Below, piece by piece: positions 33,853-43,154 of a stretch of DNA of 64,000 nt (position 1 is the stretch's first letter; each line of letters starts with the position of its first letter). The position numbers were made by a program, and so were the translations under genes. Under the pieces are notes generated by a model. It ran no database searches. It was not told where the DNA came from and saw only the letters and a program-made list of their open reading frames with translations. Origin of the DNA: SIG710 sp045651985 (GTDB lineage Bacteria; Bacillota; Clostridia; Oscillospirales; CAG-272); assembly GCA_045651985.1 (NCBI GenBank), contig JAZRTK010000026.1:178271-242270 (forward strand). The letters run 5' to 3'.

Positions 33853-33867
33853 GAGTTTTGTTGCTTG

Positions 33868-34668
33868 TCAGCGGCCCCACAAAAAGAGCTTGCAGTAGGA
33901 CATATATTCACGTACAAGAGTTATGTAAAGCATAAATGGGGTGGAATCGGGTGCGCCGTAAAAGGTGGCGTCGATGCCCATGCGCGAACAGAGAAATTGA
34001 GCTCTTGGGGTGTGAAATTTTGAGGTTATGACCGCCATTTGATAGTCTGTCAGACCTTTTTCCTTAATCAAAGCGGTGGAATACCGAAGATTTTCTATTG
34101 TGTCTGTTGCTTTGTCTTCCAATATGATGCGGTCGGCGTCGATTCCCTTTGAAATCAGGTAATCACGCATGCATTGAGCTTCGGAGACAGGCTCGTTTGA
34201 GCCCTGACCCCCGCTTACGATGCAAAGAGCCTCGGGGCATTTTTGCATCAGCTCGGCGGTACGGTCGAGACGGCGGCGAAGGACGATCCCGGGGCTTTTA
34301 TCCGCTGAGACCTTGGCGCCCAAGGTCACGAAAACAGTTTTGTCGGGGAGTTCCTTGGCAGGGGTCTCATTTACGCTGCTGAACGCGATGAATCCGCACA
34401 AAAACAGGAAGGAAGCAACGTAAAAGCAAAGCCCGAAGCACCATATTCCTTTCATTATTGCAAAAAGCTTTTTGGGAAGCTTTTTAAACACGCCTTTTCT
34501 GTAAAGAATTATGACGGCGGGAAGGATAGTGATGACCAAAAGGCAAATAAGCACGGGCAAAAATCCCTCACTCCAGATAAACTGCTTGAAAAGGTAAAGT
34601 ATATAATTTGTCACCATGAAAAGCGACGCAAAGAATATTGTTTTGTCAATAAATTTTGTTTTATTCAA
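33868..34668 (-). CDS. YdcF/DUF218-family membrane protein
   Basis: A 266-residue protein with three or four N-terminal hydrophobic helices (FFASLFMVTNYILYLF, FLPVLICLLVITILPAVIIL, GLCFYVASFLFLCGFIAF), then a DUF218 domain: VFVTLGAKVSADKSPGIVLR, CIVSGGQGSNEPVSEAQCM, ILEDKATDTIENLRYSTALI (about residues 170-190) and ITSKFHTPRAQFL. Relatives (SanA, YdcF) act in cell-envelope polysaccharide or vancomycin-barrier functions. The best start is a TTG at 34668 because AAGGAGAG lies 5 bp upstream; an earlier in-frame TTG at 34692 overlaps that site. Promoter TTGACA-17-TAAAAT at 34697-34725. Confidence 0.85.
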   Translation of the reverse strand: MNKTKFIDKTIFFASLFMVTNYILYLFKQFIWSEGFLPVLICLLVITILPAVIILYRKGVFKKLPKKLFAIMKGIWCFGLCFYVASFLFLCGFIAFSSVNETPAKELPDKTVFVTLGAKVSADKSPGIVLRRRLDRTAELMQKCPEALCIVSGGQGSNEPVSEAQCMRDYLISKGIDADRIILEDKATDTIENLRYSTALIKEKGLTDYQMAVITSKFHTPRAQFLCSRMGIDATFYGAPDSTPFMLYITLVREYMSYCKLFLWGR

Positions 34669-34696
34669 AGGCTCTCTCCTTTCTTGTTTCAAGGAT

Positions 34697-34725
34697 ATTT
34701 TACATCTTCATAAGAAAATTGTCAA
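34697..34725 (-). promoter_or_regulatory. Promoter of the YdcF-family gene
   Basis: Minus strand TTGACA (34720-34725), 17-bp spacer, TAAAAT (34697-34702). Confidence 0.75.
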
Positions 34726-34874
34726 CAGTTTTTCCGTCACAGACGCACCATGAAACTCCAAAGCTGCTCGGCATAGGTGTTTTATGTTGGAGAGGAATTT
34801 TAATTCAAGGAGATTTCCCTGCTCTGTCAAGTATTTTGAGCATATTTCTGCCAACTTTATTTTGCCCATTTTGC

Positions 34875-34903
34875 TTGATTTCTCCGTTGATTTGTGGTAA
34901 AAT
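34875..34903 (+). promoter_or_regulatory. Promoter of rlmH
   Basis: TTGATT (34875-34880), 17-bp spacer, TAAAAT (34898-34903) preceded by TGTGG. Confidence 0.7.
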
Positions 34904-34944
34904 TAGTAAAGATTTTTTGCTTTTCTTTTGTGGAGGAATTTTAG

Positions 34945-35424
34945 ATGCTTTCAATAAAGATCGTAGTTGTGGGAAGTCTTAAAGAGGAATTTTTTCGCGC
35001 CGCCGAGGCTGAATATTTGAAGCGCTTGGGCGGATTTTGCAAGATAGAGGTCGTGCAGATCAAAGAAGAACGGGTCCCCGACAAACCGTCGGCGGGTGAG
35101 ATCGAGGCTGTGCTTAACAAAGAATCCAAGACTATCCTCGCCGCCGTACCTGCAAAGGCATACAAAATAGCCATGTGCGTGGAGGGGAAGCAGCTTTCCT
35201 CGGAGGAATTGGCGGCGCAGATCGACCGCTTTGCAGCTACCCACGGCGAAATTTGCTTTATTATCGGCTCGTCCCACGGACTTGCGGAAGCGGTGAAAAG
35301 CGCCTGTGACCTGCGTCTGTCGGTGTCAAAGCTCACCTTTCCTCACCAGCTTATGCGAGTGATGATGTGCGAGATCATCTACCGCTCTATGAATATTCTC
35401 CGCGGAACGGGGTATCACAAATAA
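34945..35424 (+). CDS. rlmH: 23S rRNA (pseudouridine1915-N3)-methyltransferase RlmH
   Basis: SPOUT-fold methyltransferase modifying pseudouridine 1915 of 23S rRNA helix 69 in assembled ribosomes. 159 residues, the standard length. Family marks are IKIVVVGSLKEEFFRAAEAEYLKR at the N-terminus (split here as KIVVVGSLKE and EYLKRLGGF), CVEGKQLSSEELA, CFIIGSSHGLAEAVKSACD (about residues 108-126, normally IGGS.G; here IGSSHG) and the C-terminal LTFPHQLMRVMMCEIIYRS with the knot His and Tyr. Single gene with its own promoter and terminator. Confidence 0.96.
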   Translation: MLSIKIVVVGSLKEEFFRAAEAEYLKRLGGFCKIEVVQIKEERVPDKPSAGEIEAVLNKESKTILAAVPAKAYKIAMCVEGKQLSSEELAAQIDRFAATHGEICFIIGSSHGLAEAVKSACDLRLSVSKLTFPHQLMRVMMCEIIYRSMNILRGTGYHK

Positions 35425-35434
35425 ACGTCTTTGT

Positions 35435-35467
35435 GCGCGAGTCCTTTGATAAAGACTCGCGCTTTTT
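35435..35467 (+). terminator. Terminator of rlmH
   Basis: GCGCGAGTC (35435-35443), 10-nt loop, GACTCGCGC (35454-35462), five T. Confidence 0.9.
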
Positions 35468-35540
35468 GGTCGCCTTTGACAGAATTTTTTGTTGCGTTTT
35501 GTTTATATCTCCGAAAACGAAAAGAGGTCCCTTTATTTCC

Positions 35541-35569
35541 TTGACAGTAATCTGAAAACATGGTAAAAT
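35541..35569 (+). promoter_or_regulatory. Promoter of the esterase/LRR gene
   Basis: TTGACA (35541-35546), 17-bp spacer, TAAAAT (35564-35569), 29 bp before the start codon. Confidence 0.8.
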
Positions 35570-35598
35570 ATAATGCATGTCTTTTTAAGGAGGATAAT

Positions 35599-38500
35599 AT
35601 GAAAAACACAGCAAAAAAGTTACTGTCCATCGCTCTTGCTTTGACGATGATAGTACCAATGTTCGCTATGCCTTCCGAGGCCGCTGATACAGCTCCCGAG
35701 CTGATCACATCCACCTCAGGCTATTCGAACATCGAGGTTCGTGTCACCACCGACAAGGACCCCGTAAGTTACAGTATAGGGGACCCGGTTACCTTCACCA
35801 TGAAGGTCTACGCCGACAACAAGCACGTTTCCGTGCCCATGATCAAGTGCAAGCTTGAGGGCGACGGCAGTGACGCGCTGGGCGTTGATAAGTTCTCTAA
35901 GGAGTATACGCTCACTCCCGATGCAAACGGCGTGTTCACTCTCACTGAAACCGTCATCTCTATCCCGGGCTATATGCGTCTTGAGGGTGACATTTACAGT
36001 GCAGACGGCACAACTAAGTGGGCAGAAACTCCCAACAACGATCGTGCAAAGGCGCTGGGCGCAGGTATTCTCGTAAATTACGAGGATATCACCACAGTTA
36101 TGCCCGAGCCTGATGACTTTGACACCGTTTGGGCAAAGCGTCTGGCTGAGCTTGAAGCTGTTGAGCCCAAGATCGCTCGTATCGATAAGGTAACGAAGTG
36201 GTACAACGGCTCTACTCAAAAGACCGCGAACTCAAGCTACGATGTTTACGCCATTTATATCGACTGTATCGGTAACGCAGGCGACATTATCAAGGGCGAC
36301 GACCTCGGAAACGAAGTGGGCGCTACCTGGGCGGTTGCATACCTGACAGTCCCAAAGAATAAGACCGACGGCTCCATGAGCATTTCTCAGGGCTATCAGG
36401 GCTACGGTATCAACACGGCAACGCCTACGGAATCCTACAGCAACATTGCCGTAAATATGTCTACTCACGCCCTCGTTCTTCTCAACAATGATAACGCGGC
36501 AACGTCGAGTACCTATAAGTCAACGTACACATCCTACATCAAGGGCGGTTCAAATTACGGATATGATGCGACAGACAACTCCGCAATCGAGACCTGCTAC
36601 TTTGCAAATATGCTTCTCCGTGACCTGCAGGTGCTTCGCTTCGTAAAGCAGGCATTCGGCACAGAGGGCGGCGCGGCTCTGGTTGACGAAAACACCGATA
36701 TCCGCAATATGACTTCTTCCGAACTGACGACTGCCATGGAATACTGGAAGGGTCTTTACAACGGTAAGATTATTGTTCAGGGTGGCTCTCAGGGCGGCTT
36801 CCAGGCTATTGGTGTGGCTGCTTTTGAGGAGGATGTTGTATCCGTCAACGCAAACATTCCGTGGATGGGTGATACACATATCGACACGGACTCCCAGAGA
36901 CTTCACGGCGGCAGCAACCGTCCCACTCCCGGTGATGGTATCAGATACTGCGACACGGCGTTCCTTGTACGTCGTGTGGAAGCACCCATTACTATTAACG
37001 CCAGACTTGTGGATAAGTCTTGCGTCCCCTCCGGAACTATTTCCATTTGGAACAATCTGGTTGATTCCAAAAAGAACGTAGAGGGTTATATGGGCTCTAT
37101 TAACTTTGCCCAGTCGGGAACACACAGTTATACACCGACTTACCCCGAAAACCAGGTACAGACTCTCCGTACCTACGAGCTCAACGAGCCTACGGGTGTG
37201 CCAAACAGTGAGGACGGCTTTGCAACGTCCGGATTTACCGACATTGACGGCGTGGTCGTTAACCAGGACGCGCCTCCTTCCGACACGGGTTACGTTCAGA
37301 TCGGTACGAGCACGAAGTCGTCGGCAACGGTTGCCTCCGGCACTACTCCCAAGTTCTACTATATGCCGGGCGCTGATGTATATTACAACGCCGACCTGAA
37401 GAAGCTGGTGTTCGTCTCCAAGTCAAGCGCCAAGATTGCCCCGAACTGGGAACATCATGTCATAAAAGACGGTCAGAACTCAAATGTAGACGGCAACGTT
37501 TGGTATCTTGCATACTGGGCATCTCAGAACAAGCTTAACGTCAAGGACGTAGAATTCCGCTGCACCTCCAGCGGCACCAACTCCTTTAATCTGCTCGGCT
37601 ATCTTACCGCTCAGCTCGCGGGTGTTGAGACTGTAAAGTTTGATGCGAAACTTACGGGCGGATCATGGTCACCAAGTAAATCCAGTGAAGGCTTCATAGT
37701 TGGTATGGCCTCCCTCAAGACCGCGGGTCACGGCACGTTTGATGCCGACGGTAATTTTATCGCAACTACCTATAATAACGGTGTCGTAGACCTTACGGGC
37801 TTTACGAACTGTGGCACGAACGTTTGGAAGTACATGCTTTATAACTGCTCGTCGGTCACAGAGGTTGTAATTCCCACTCTGACAGGCGCTAACATGTTTG
37901 AGGGATGCTCAAGTCTGGAGACAGTTACGATTCCCGCAAGTGCAACACTTACATCTATTGGTGCAAACGGCTTCAAGAATTGCAACAGACTTGGAGAAAT
38001 AAATATTGAATGTAATCTTTCCTCGCTCAGTATCGGAAGTGCGGCTTTCAGCGGCAAGGCTATCACGATCAACGTAAAGACCGATGCAGATAAGACGATC
38101 GTTACGAACGCGCTCTCCGCCGCGAGCATTACCAACGTTACGGTTCTCTCTGCCGGCGAGGAGCCCCCCATAGTGGAAGAACCCGAAGAGCCTGAGTTCA
38201 CCGAGGGTATTGCGTATGGCGAAGACGGATATACCAATTCGAAATACTCGGATATCGACAGCGCAGATTCCGGCTTCGTCCAGATCGGAACGAGCAGCAC
38301 AACTAAGGCAAAGGTGACCGAGACCTTCAAACCCAAGCTTTATTATTTAAAGAACACAAACGCATATTATAATGCAATGCAGAAAAAGCTTGTATTCGTT
38401 ATGGCCAGCAGCGGCGGAATCACCGGAGCCTCCGGAGAGAATAAAGAGACCACAACGAAGAACCAAGACACCGTGGGTGCTACCTGGTATCTTGCATATT

Positions 38501-40812
38501 GGATAATGCAGAACACATCCGACATAAAGGAAGTTGAATTCCGCGGCGGTGCCGGAGGCACCAAGCTTCGTTGGATCGGATACTTTACGGCTCCTCTGGA
38601 AAATGTCGTTTCTGTAAAGATTGCTTCGGAAATCAATGCTCTCGACAGCAATAAGAGCGGCTACGCCGACTCCGTCTTCAATGGTATGTCCGCACTTAAG
38701 AGCGCGGGACACGGAACCTTTGCTTCAAACGGAGATTTTACACCTACCACATATACGGAAGGAATCGTCGATATTAGCGGATTCAGCGCAGCTGCCGCCG
38801 GAACCCTGAAATACTGCCTCTACAACAAGCCGTATATCACGACCGCAAAGACTCACACTCTTGCAGACATCAACATGTTTGACGGATGTTCCGCGCTGAC
38901 AACTGTTGTCGTTCCCACAGGCGCAACACTGACATCTATCGGCACATCTGTTTTCAACGATTGCTCGGCTCTTGAAACAATCCAGATTCTCGGCACTGTT
39001 GATTCTACTCTCGCAATCAATGCCTCTGCATTTACAGGCACGGGCGACGTTAACGTAATTGTCAACACCTTGGCGGAAAAGGGCTATTTTGAGACCGCGC
39101 TTAATGAAGCGAGCATCACAAACGTTACAGTTACTTCTGTTGAGGTTGATGAGCCCGATGAACCCGACGAACCCGACGACTCCGATGTACCCTCTGTGCC
39201 CGATGGACCCATCGCGCCCATAGACGTGCCGAACGCTATCACAGCCGACGGCTTCCAGGTAAGAATGGAGGAATACACCGGTCTGAGAGCGCTTTTCACC
39301 TTTAAACAGAGCATTGCTAACCAAAACAAAGGCAACGGCTATACTCTTGTTTCTTACGGTGCTATCGCTTCTTCTTACAAGAAATTGATAGAAGATTTCG
39401 GCGGTGACGAAGACGCACTCTTTGCAGCGGCAAGAGAAGTAACGGACAACACACAAAGTGCCATCAAGTATATTCCCGTTTATAACGCAGACGGCACGGG
39501 TGCGAACAGATACGTTGATATCGACAAAAAGCAATTCTGTATCTCTCTGACAAGTATTGCTCCCGAAAACGCACTTTCCGATATCTACTTAGCAGGCTAC
39601 GTTATCTGGGCGGATTCCGAGGGCAACCTGGGCTACACCCTCACTACTTACGACATGGCAGACGGCGAAAAGGCTGTCAACCTCTATGAGATCACACTCG
39701 GTCTCACAAAGAACGGTCTTATCAACAGTGAAAACACCGAGGACGTTTGCTTCTGGCAGATCCTCAAGAACGGTGCGCTGAAGACCGACTCTTTCAACAC
39801 CGCAAATGATTCTTACGTTACGAAGGGATACACGCTTGACAACGGCTATTTCACCTACTGCGATATCGATTGGTACGCGTACGAGGGTAACAGCACCACG
39901 TCTTGGTGGAGCAGCACGAAGCCTACGGGTGTAGCTGACAGCGCAAGCGGACTTGTCTGGTCTGTGCTTAAATACTCGGACAGCGAGTACGTTATGATCT
40001 ATCGTAACAAGAATAAGAGCACCTATCAAGATCTTCAGATCCCCATGCATTCCGTAACTGCTCTGGCATATGCGCCTTACGATTACAGATACGGAGCCAA
40101 CGTTGGTACGACCCTCAAGACCTACAACCCTGCGCTGACTCAGACGGACTTTAACAAGATCCTGACTGTTGTAATCGACCACGGCGTTGCGGGTATGAAT
40201 CACGGTGGTCTCTCGGCTATAGATAAGGTTACTACGATCGTTTATCCCTCCTCGTTCAGTGCCAAGAACCAAGCGTTCATTAACACAAAGAACCTTAAGA
40301 ACGTTATCTGGTGCCATACCGACTCTAATGGCAACCCTGTTGCTCATATGTCCGAATTCTCGGGCATTACCTCGCTCGTTGACCTGAGAGGCTTCACGGC
40401 AATTGGTTTCACCGAGACGTTCAATGCGGATTGGCCCATTGAAAATGTCGTATTTGGTTCAACCACCTCCGGAGGAACGTCGAAAACCTTCAACGGACTG
40501 ACTCAGCTTAAGAGAGTTTGGAGTGCAGATCAGAGCATGCCTGCATCGGGTGTTCTGGATCTTTCCGAGCTTAATATTACGTCTATCGGTCAGCAGACGT
40601 TCAATAATGTAGGAATGGCTACAACCGTCAAGCTTCCCGATACAATTACAAAGATCAGCGGTACTCAGGCTCTCGGTAATAAAAAGACTATTGACTTTAT
40701 CTGCAGTGATACCGTTGCGGAGATAGTTGCTGTATTTGCTCGTGATACAGATAGCACTAACACTGTGAACATCTCTGTAAACGGAACACCGATTGCCGAT
40801 CTGGTTAGCTAA
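35599..40812 (+). CDS. Large secreted protein: AXE1-like esterase domain plus BspA-like leucine-rich modules
   Basis: A 1737-residue exported protein. Signal peptide residues 1-28 (LLSIALALTMIVPMFAMPSEA). Residues about 90-515 resemble acetyl xylan esterase/AXE1: nucleophile elbow QGGSQGG with Ser397, VDKSCVPSG with Asp472, and His509 in SGTHSYTP, a plausible catalytic triad. Two related modules of about 300 residues follow (about 534-850 and 872-1175); each has YVQIGTS or FVQIGTS, WYLAYW, MASLKTAGHGTF or MSALKSAGHGTF, and BspA-type repeats such as MFEGCSSLETVTIP. An acidic-Pro linker (about 1178-1211) precedes a roughly 525-residue C-terminal module that is homologous to almost all of the secreted protein at 59735. 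It ends with no sortase, dockerin or SLH signal. Ribosome site AAGGAGG, 6 bp upstream. Confidence 0.85.
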   Translation: MKNTAKKLLSIALALTMIVPMFAMPSEAADTAPELITSTSGYSNIEVRVTTDKDPVSYSIGDPVTFTMKVYADNKHVSVPMIKCKLEGDGSDALGVDKFSKEYTLTPDANGVFTLTETVISIPGYMRLEGDIYSADGTTKWAETPNNDRAKALGAGILVNYEDITTVMPEPDDFDTVWAKRLAELEAVEPKIARIDKVTKWYNGSTQKTANSSYDVYAIYIDCIGNAGDIIKGDDLGNEVGATWAVAYLTVPKNKTDGSMSISQGYQGYGINTATPTESYSNIAVNMSTHALVLLNNDNAATSSTYKSTYTSYIKGGSNYGYDATDNSAIETCYFANMLLRDLQVLRFVKQAFGTEGGAALVDENTDIRNMTSSELTTAMEYWKGLYNGKIIVQGGSQGGFQAIGVAAFEEDVVSVNANIPWMGDTHIDTDSQRLHGGSNRPTPGDGIRYCDTAFLVRRVEAPITINARLVDKSCVPSGTISIWNNLVDSKKNVEGYMGSINFAQSGTHSYTPTYPENQVQTLRTYELNEPTGVPNSEDGFATSGFTDIDGVVVNQDAPPSDTGYVQIGTSTKSSATVASGTTPKFYYMPGADVYYNADLKKLVFVSKSSAKIAPNWEHHVIKDGQNSNVDGNVWYLAYWASQNKLNVKDVEFRCTSSGTNSFNLLGYLTAQLAGVETVKFDAKLTGGSWSPSKSSEGFIVGMASLKTAGHGTFDADGNFIATTYNNGVVDLTGFTNCGTNVWKYMLYNCSSVTEVVIPTLTGANMFEGCSSLETVTIPASATLTSIGANGFKNCNRLGEINIECNLSSLSIGSAAFSGKAITINVKTDADKTIVTNALSAASITNVTVLSAGEEPPIVEEPEEPEFTEGIAYGEDGYTNSKYSDIDSADSGFVQIGTSSTTKAKVTETFKPKLYYLKNTNAYYNAMQKKLVFVMASSGGITGASGENKETTTKNQDTVGATWYLAYWIMQNTSDIKEVEFRGGAGGTKLRWIGYFTAPLENVVSVKIASEINALDSNKSGYADSVFNGMSALKSAGHGTFASNGDFTPTTYTEGIVDISGFSAAAAGTLKYCLYNKPYITTAKTHTLADINMFDGCSALTTVVVPTGATLTSIGTSVFNDCSALETIQILGTVDSTLAINASAFTGTGDVNVIVNTLAEKGYFETALNEASITNVTVTSVEVDEPDEPDEPDDSDVPSVPDGPIAPIDVPNAITADGFQVRMEEYTGLRALFTFKQSIANQNKGNGYTLVSYGAIASSYKKLIEDFGGDEDALFAAAREVTDNTQSAIKYIPVYNADGTGANRYVDIDKKQFCISLTSIAPENALSDIYLAGYVIWADSEGNLGYTLTTYDMADGEKAVNLYEITLGLTKNGLINSENTEDVCFWQILKNGALKTDSFNTANDSYVTKGYTLDNGYFTYCDIDWYAYEGNSTTSWWSSTKPTGVADSASGLVWSVLKYSDSEYVMIYRNKNKSTYQDLQIPMHSVTALAYAPYDYRYGANVGTTLKTYNPALTQTDFNKILTVVIDHGVAGMNHGGLSAIDKVTTIVYPSSFSAKNQAFINTKNLKNVIWCHTDSNGNPVAHMSEFSGITSLVDLRGFTAIGFTETFNADWPIENVVFGSTTSGGTSKTFNGLTQLKRVWSADQSMPASGVLDLSELNITSIGQQTFNNVGMATTVKLPDTITKISGTQALGNKKTIDFICSDTVAEIVAVFARDTDSTNTVNISVNGTPIADLVS

Positions 40813-40832
40813 GCGGAAGGAAGAAAATATTA

Positions 40833-40946
40833 AATAAAAAAACATATGTAACTCCCGAAGTTGAGGTTATCGCTTCTGATGCCATCAATGTTCTCGCAGT
40901 ATCATCTGTCGGAGATATTGAGATAGGCGCAGGCGGAATATTCTAA
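40833..40946 (+). pseudogene. Start-less copy of the 37-residue peptide gene
   Basis: Aligned codon for codon with the intact copy at 61553-61666, but the start position reads AAT instead of ATG, and the ribosome site is AGGAAG rather than AGGAGG. From 40848 to 40981 the DNA is identical to 61568-61701 except one base just after the stop (40947 C, 61667 T). The frame itself is open and undamaged. Either a recently inactivated duplicate or a segment kept for an RNA role. Confidence 0.7.
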
Positions 40947-40956
40947 CTAAACAAAT

Positions 40957-40984
40957 AAAACCCCCGCTTCGGCGGGGGTTTTAT
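40957..40984 (+). terminator. UUCG-loop terminator, copy 1
   Basis: AAAACCCCCGC, TTCG, GCGGGGGTTTT. Same terminator as at 61677. Confidence 0.95.
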
Positions 40985-41031
40985 TTAAGAGTGGATCATT
41001 GGGGGTGTCAGCTTCTGACCAATACTAAAAC

Positions 41032-41065
41032 AAAAAACGATGGCTCAACGCCATCGTTTTTTTTT
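41032..41065. terminator. Terminator hairpin of the CGATGG family
   Basis: AAAAAACGATGGC (41032-41044), TCAAC loop, GCCATCGTTTTTTTTT. Lies beyond the V-ATPase operon end on the minus strand and after the esterase transcript on the plus strand. Confidence 0.85.
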
Positions 41066-41089
41066 AGTTTGGGGGCGTACGCCCCATTT

Positions 41090-41740
41090 TTAAAGGGGCT
41101 TGGTCTGAATCTGTGCCTTCACCATCATATCCTTGACCTTCATCAGTCGGGTCAGGTTTCCGCGCTCGTTTTCCTCAAGCTTCATCTTTATGGACTTGAT
41201 TCCTGCTACGTAGCGGGGGATCATGATGTGCTCAAGAGCATTTACGCGGCGTCTGGTCTGCTCGATCTCCTGTGCCATGAGCTGTGCGGTCTTTTCAAGC
41301 TCCGCCAGCCTTACCATGTCCTCAAGTACCTCGCCCAGCGCTCCGATCGCGCCGTCAAGCTCTGCCGTAGTGAATGCGAGACCGTAATTTATACTGTCTC
41401 CCGACTCTCTCACGTCAAGCTTGAACTCGGGCACCATAACGCTCATCACGTTCTTCTGTGCGACCTCAACGCTTCCCTCTCTGCGGGGCAGAATAAGTGC
41501 GCTTTTAAGCATCTTCGGGGAAGAAACAGCCGCCGCCACCGAAAAATCGGCATAATATTCAGATAATTTTCTCTCAACTCGCTCGCGCAAAATCTTGTCC
41601 TGACGGACAATGTCAAGAAACTGTCTCATAAGCTCGTCGCGCTTGTCCTTGAGCAATTTATGACCTCTGTGCGAGGTGAGCAGTCTCGTTTGAAGCTTTT
41701 TCAGCTCCATCCGAGTGGGATTCACACGAATCTCAGCCAT
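41090..41740 (-). CDS. ntpD: V-type ATP synthase subunit D
   Basis: Central rotor shaft subunit, 216 residues. It shows the family start, RVNPTRMELKKLQTRLLTSHRGHKLLKDKRDEL (seen as NPTRMELKKL and RGHKLLKDKRDELM), long coiled-coil helices, and the C-terminal ARRRVNALEHIMIPRY counterpart QTRRRVNALEHIMIPRYVAG (about residues 165-184). It is the last gene of the operon, 26 bp after subunit B. Confidence 0.96.
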   Translation of the reverse strand: MAEIRVNPTRMELKKLQTRLLTSHRGHKLLKDKRDELMRQFLDIVRQDKILRERVERKLSEYYADFSVAAAVSSPKMLKSALILPRREGSVEVAQKNVMSVMVPEFKLDVRESGDSINYGLAFTTAELDGAIGALGEVLEDMVRLAELEKTAQLMAQEIEQTRRRVNALEHIMIPRYVAGIKSIKMKLEENERGNLTRLMKVKDMMVKAQIQTKPL

Positions 41741-41766
41741 TTTCTTTTCCTCCGTGGTGGTGACCC

Positions 41767-43140
41767 TTATTTACCCTGCCAATATTTTTCTACAAGCTCG
41801 GGCTTGATACGCTTCATTTCGGACTTTGGAAGCATTGAAAGAAGCTTCCAGCCAAGATCGAGAGTTTCCTCGATGGTGCGGTTCTCATAGAAGCCCTGAT
41901 TGATGTACTCGGCTTCAAATGCGTCCGCAAACTGCGCGTAAAGTCGGTCAACGGGCGACAGAGCCGCCTCGCCAAGAACCACCATAAGCTCTTTTGCTTC
42001 CTTTCCTCTTGCGTAAGAGGAGAAAAGCTGGTTCAGAGTGCCCGAATGGTCCTCTCTTGTCTTGCCCTCGCCGATACCCTTGTCCTTCAAACGGGACAGA
42101 GAGGGAAGAACGTCAACGGGAGGCATATAGCCCTTGCGGTACATCTCACGGGAAAGAATGATCTGTCCCTCGGTTATATAACCCGTAAGGTCGGGAATGG
42201 GGTGGGTCTTGTCGTCCTCGGGCATGGTCAGGATCGGGATCATGGTGATAGAGCCCTCGCTTCCCGCTTTTCTGCCCGCACGCTCGTACATGGTAGCCAA
42301 GTCGGTGTAGAGGTAACCGGGATATCCGCGTCTGCCGGGAACTTCCTTTCTTGCTGCCGAAACCTCACGCAAAGCCTCTGCGTAGTTGGTAATATCGGTC
42401 ATAATGACAAGCACGTGCATATCGCACTCAAAAGCCAGATATTCAGCCGCCGTCAGCGCCATACGGGGCGTGGATATACGCTCAATGGCGGGGTCGGAAG
42501 CAAGGTTGACAAAGAGGACGGTACGGTCGATAGCGCCCGTCTTTTTAAAGTCGGAAATGAAGAAGTCCGCTTCCTCAAAGGTGATACCGATAGCCGCGAA
42601 AACAACGGCGAACTTACCGTCGGTACCTCTTACCTTCGCCTGTCTTGCGATTTGCGCCGCAAGGTTGGCGTGGGGCATACCCGAGCCCGAGAAAATAGGA
42701 AGCTTCTGTCCGCGAACCAGGGTGTTCAGACCGTCGATTGTGGAAATACCCGTCTGAATGAACTCGGAGGGGTAGATTCTTGCGGCGGGATTGATAGGAG
42801 TGCCGTTGATGTCGAGCTTTTTGTCAGCGATGATCTTTGCGCCGCCATCGATAGGCTCGCCCATGCCGCTGAAAACTCGTCCCAGCATATTTGGGGATAC
42901 GGGGAGCTGAACGCCGTGACCCGTAAAGCGCACCTTACTTTCCGCCAAATTCAAGCCCGCCGAGCTTTCGAAAAGCTGCACGAGAACGTCCCGTCCGTTT
43001 ACCTCAAGGACTCTGCAACGGCGCACGTCGCCGTTTGGAAGCCGGATCTCTCCCAGCTCGTCGTATTTTACGCCGTCCACCTGACGCACGAGCATCAAAG
43101 GACCGGCAACTTCTTCGATAGTTTTATATTCTCTTATCAT
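41767..43140 (-). CDS. ntpB: V-type ATP synthase subunit B (non-catalytic)
   Basis: Regulatory nucleotide-binding subunit of the A3B3 hexamer, 457 residues. Family text includes LGRVFSGMGEPIDGG (about residues 87-101), the degenerate P-loop region KLPIFSGSGMPHANLAAQIA, VVFAAIGITFEEADFF, PGRRGYPGYLYTDLATMYERAG (about 258-279) and IPILTMPEDDKTHPIPDLTG. Sits 14 bp after subunit A and before D. Confidence 0.97.
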   Translation of the reverse strand: MIREYKTIEEVAGPLMLVRQVDGVKYDELGEIRLPNGDVRRCRVLEVNGRDVLVQLFESSAGLNLAESKVRFTGHGVQLPVSPNMLGRVFSGMGEPIDGGAKIIADKKLDINGTPINPAARIYPSEFIQTGISTIDGLNTLVRGQKLPIFSGSGMPHANLAAQIARQAKVRGTDGKFAVVFAAIGITFEEADFFISDFKKTGAIDRTVLFVNLASDPAIERISTPRMALTAAEYLAFECDMHVLVIMTDITNYAEALREVSAARKEVPGRRGYPGYLYTDLATMYERAGRKAGSEGSITMIPILTMPEDDKTHPIPDLTGYITEGQIILSREMYRKGYMPPVDVLPSLSRLKDKGIGEGKTREDHSGTLNQLFSSYARGKEAKELMVVLGEAALSPVDRLYAQFADAFEAEYINQGFYENRTIEETLDLGWKLLSMLPKSEMKRIKPELVEKYWQGK

Positions 43141-43154
43141 GTTCCGTCCTCCTT

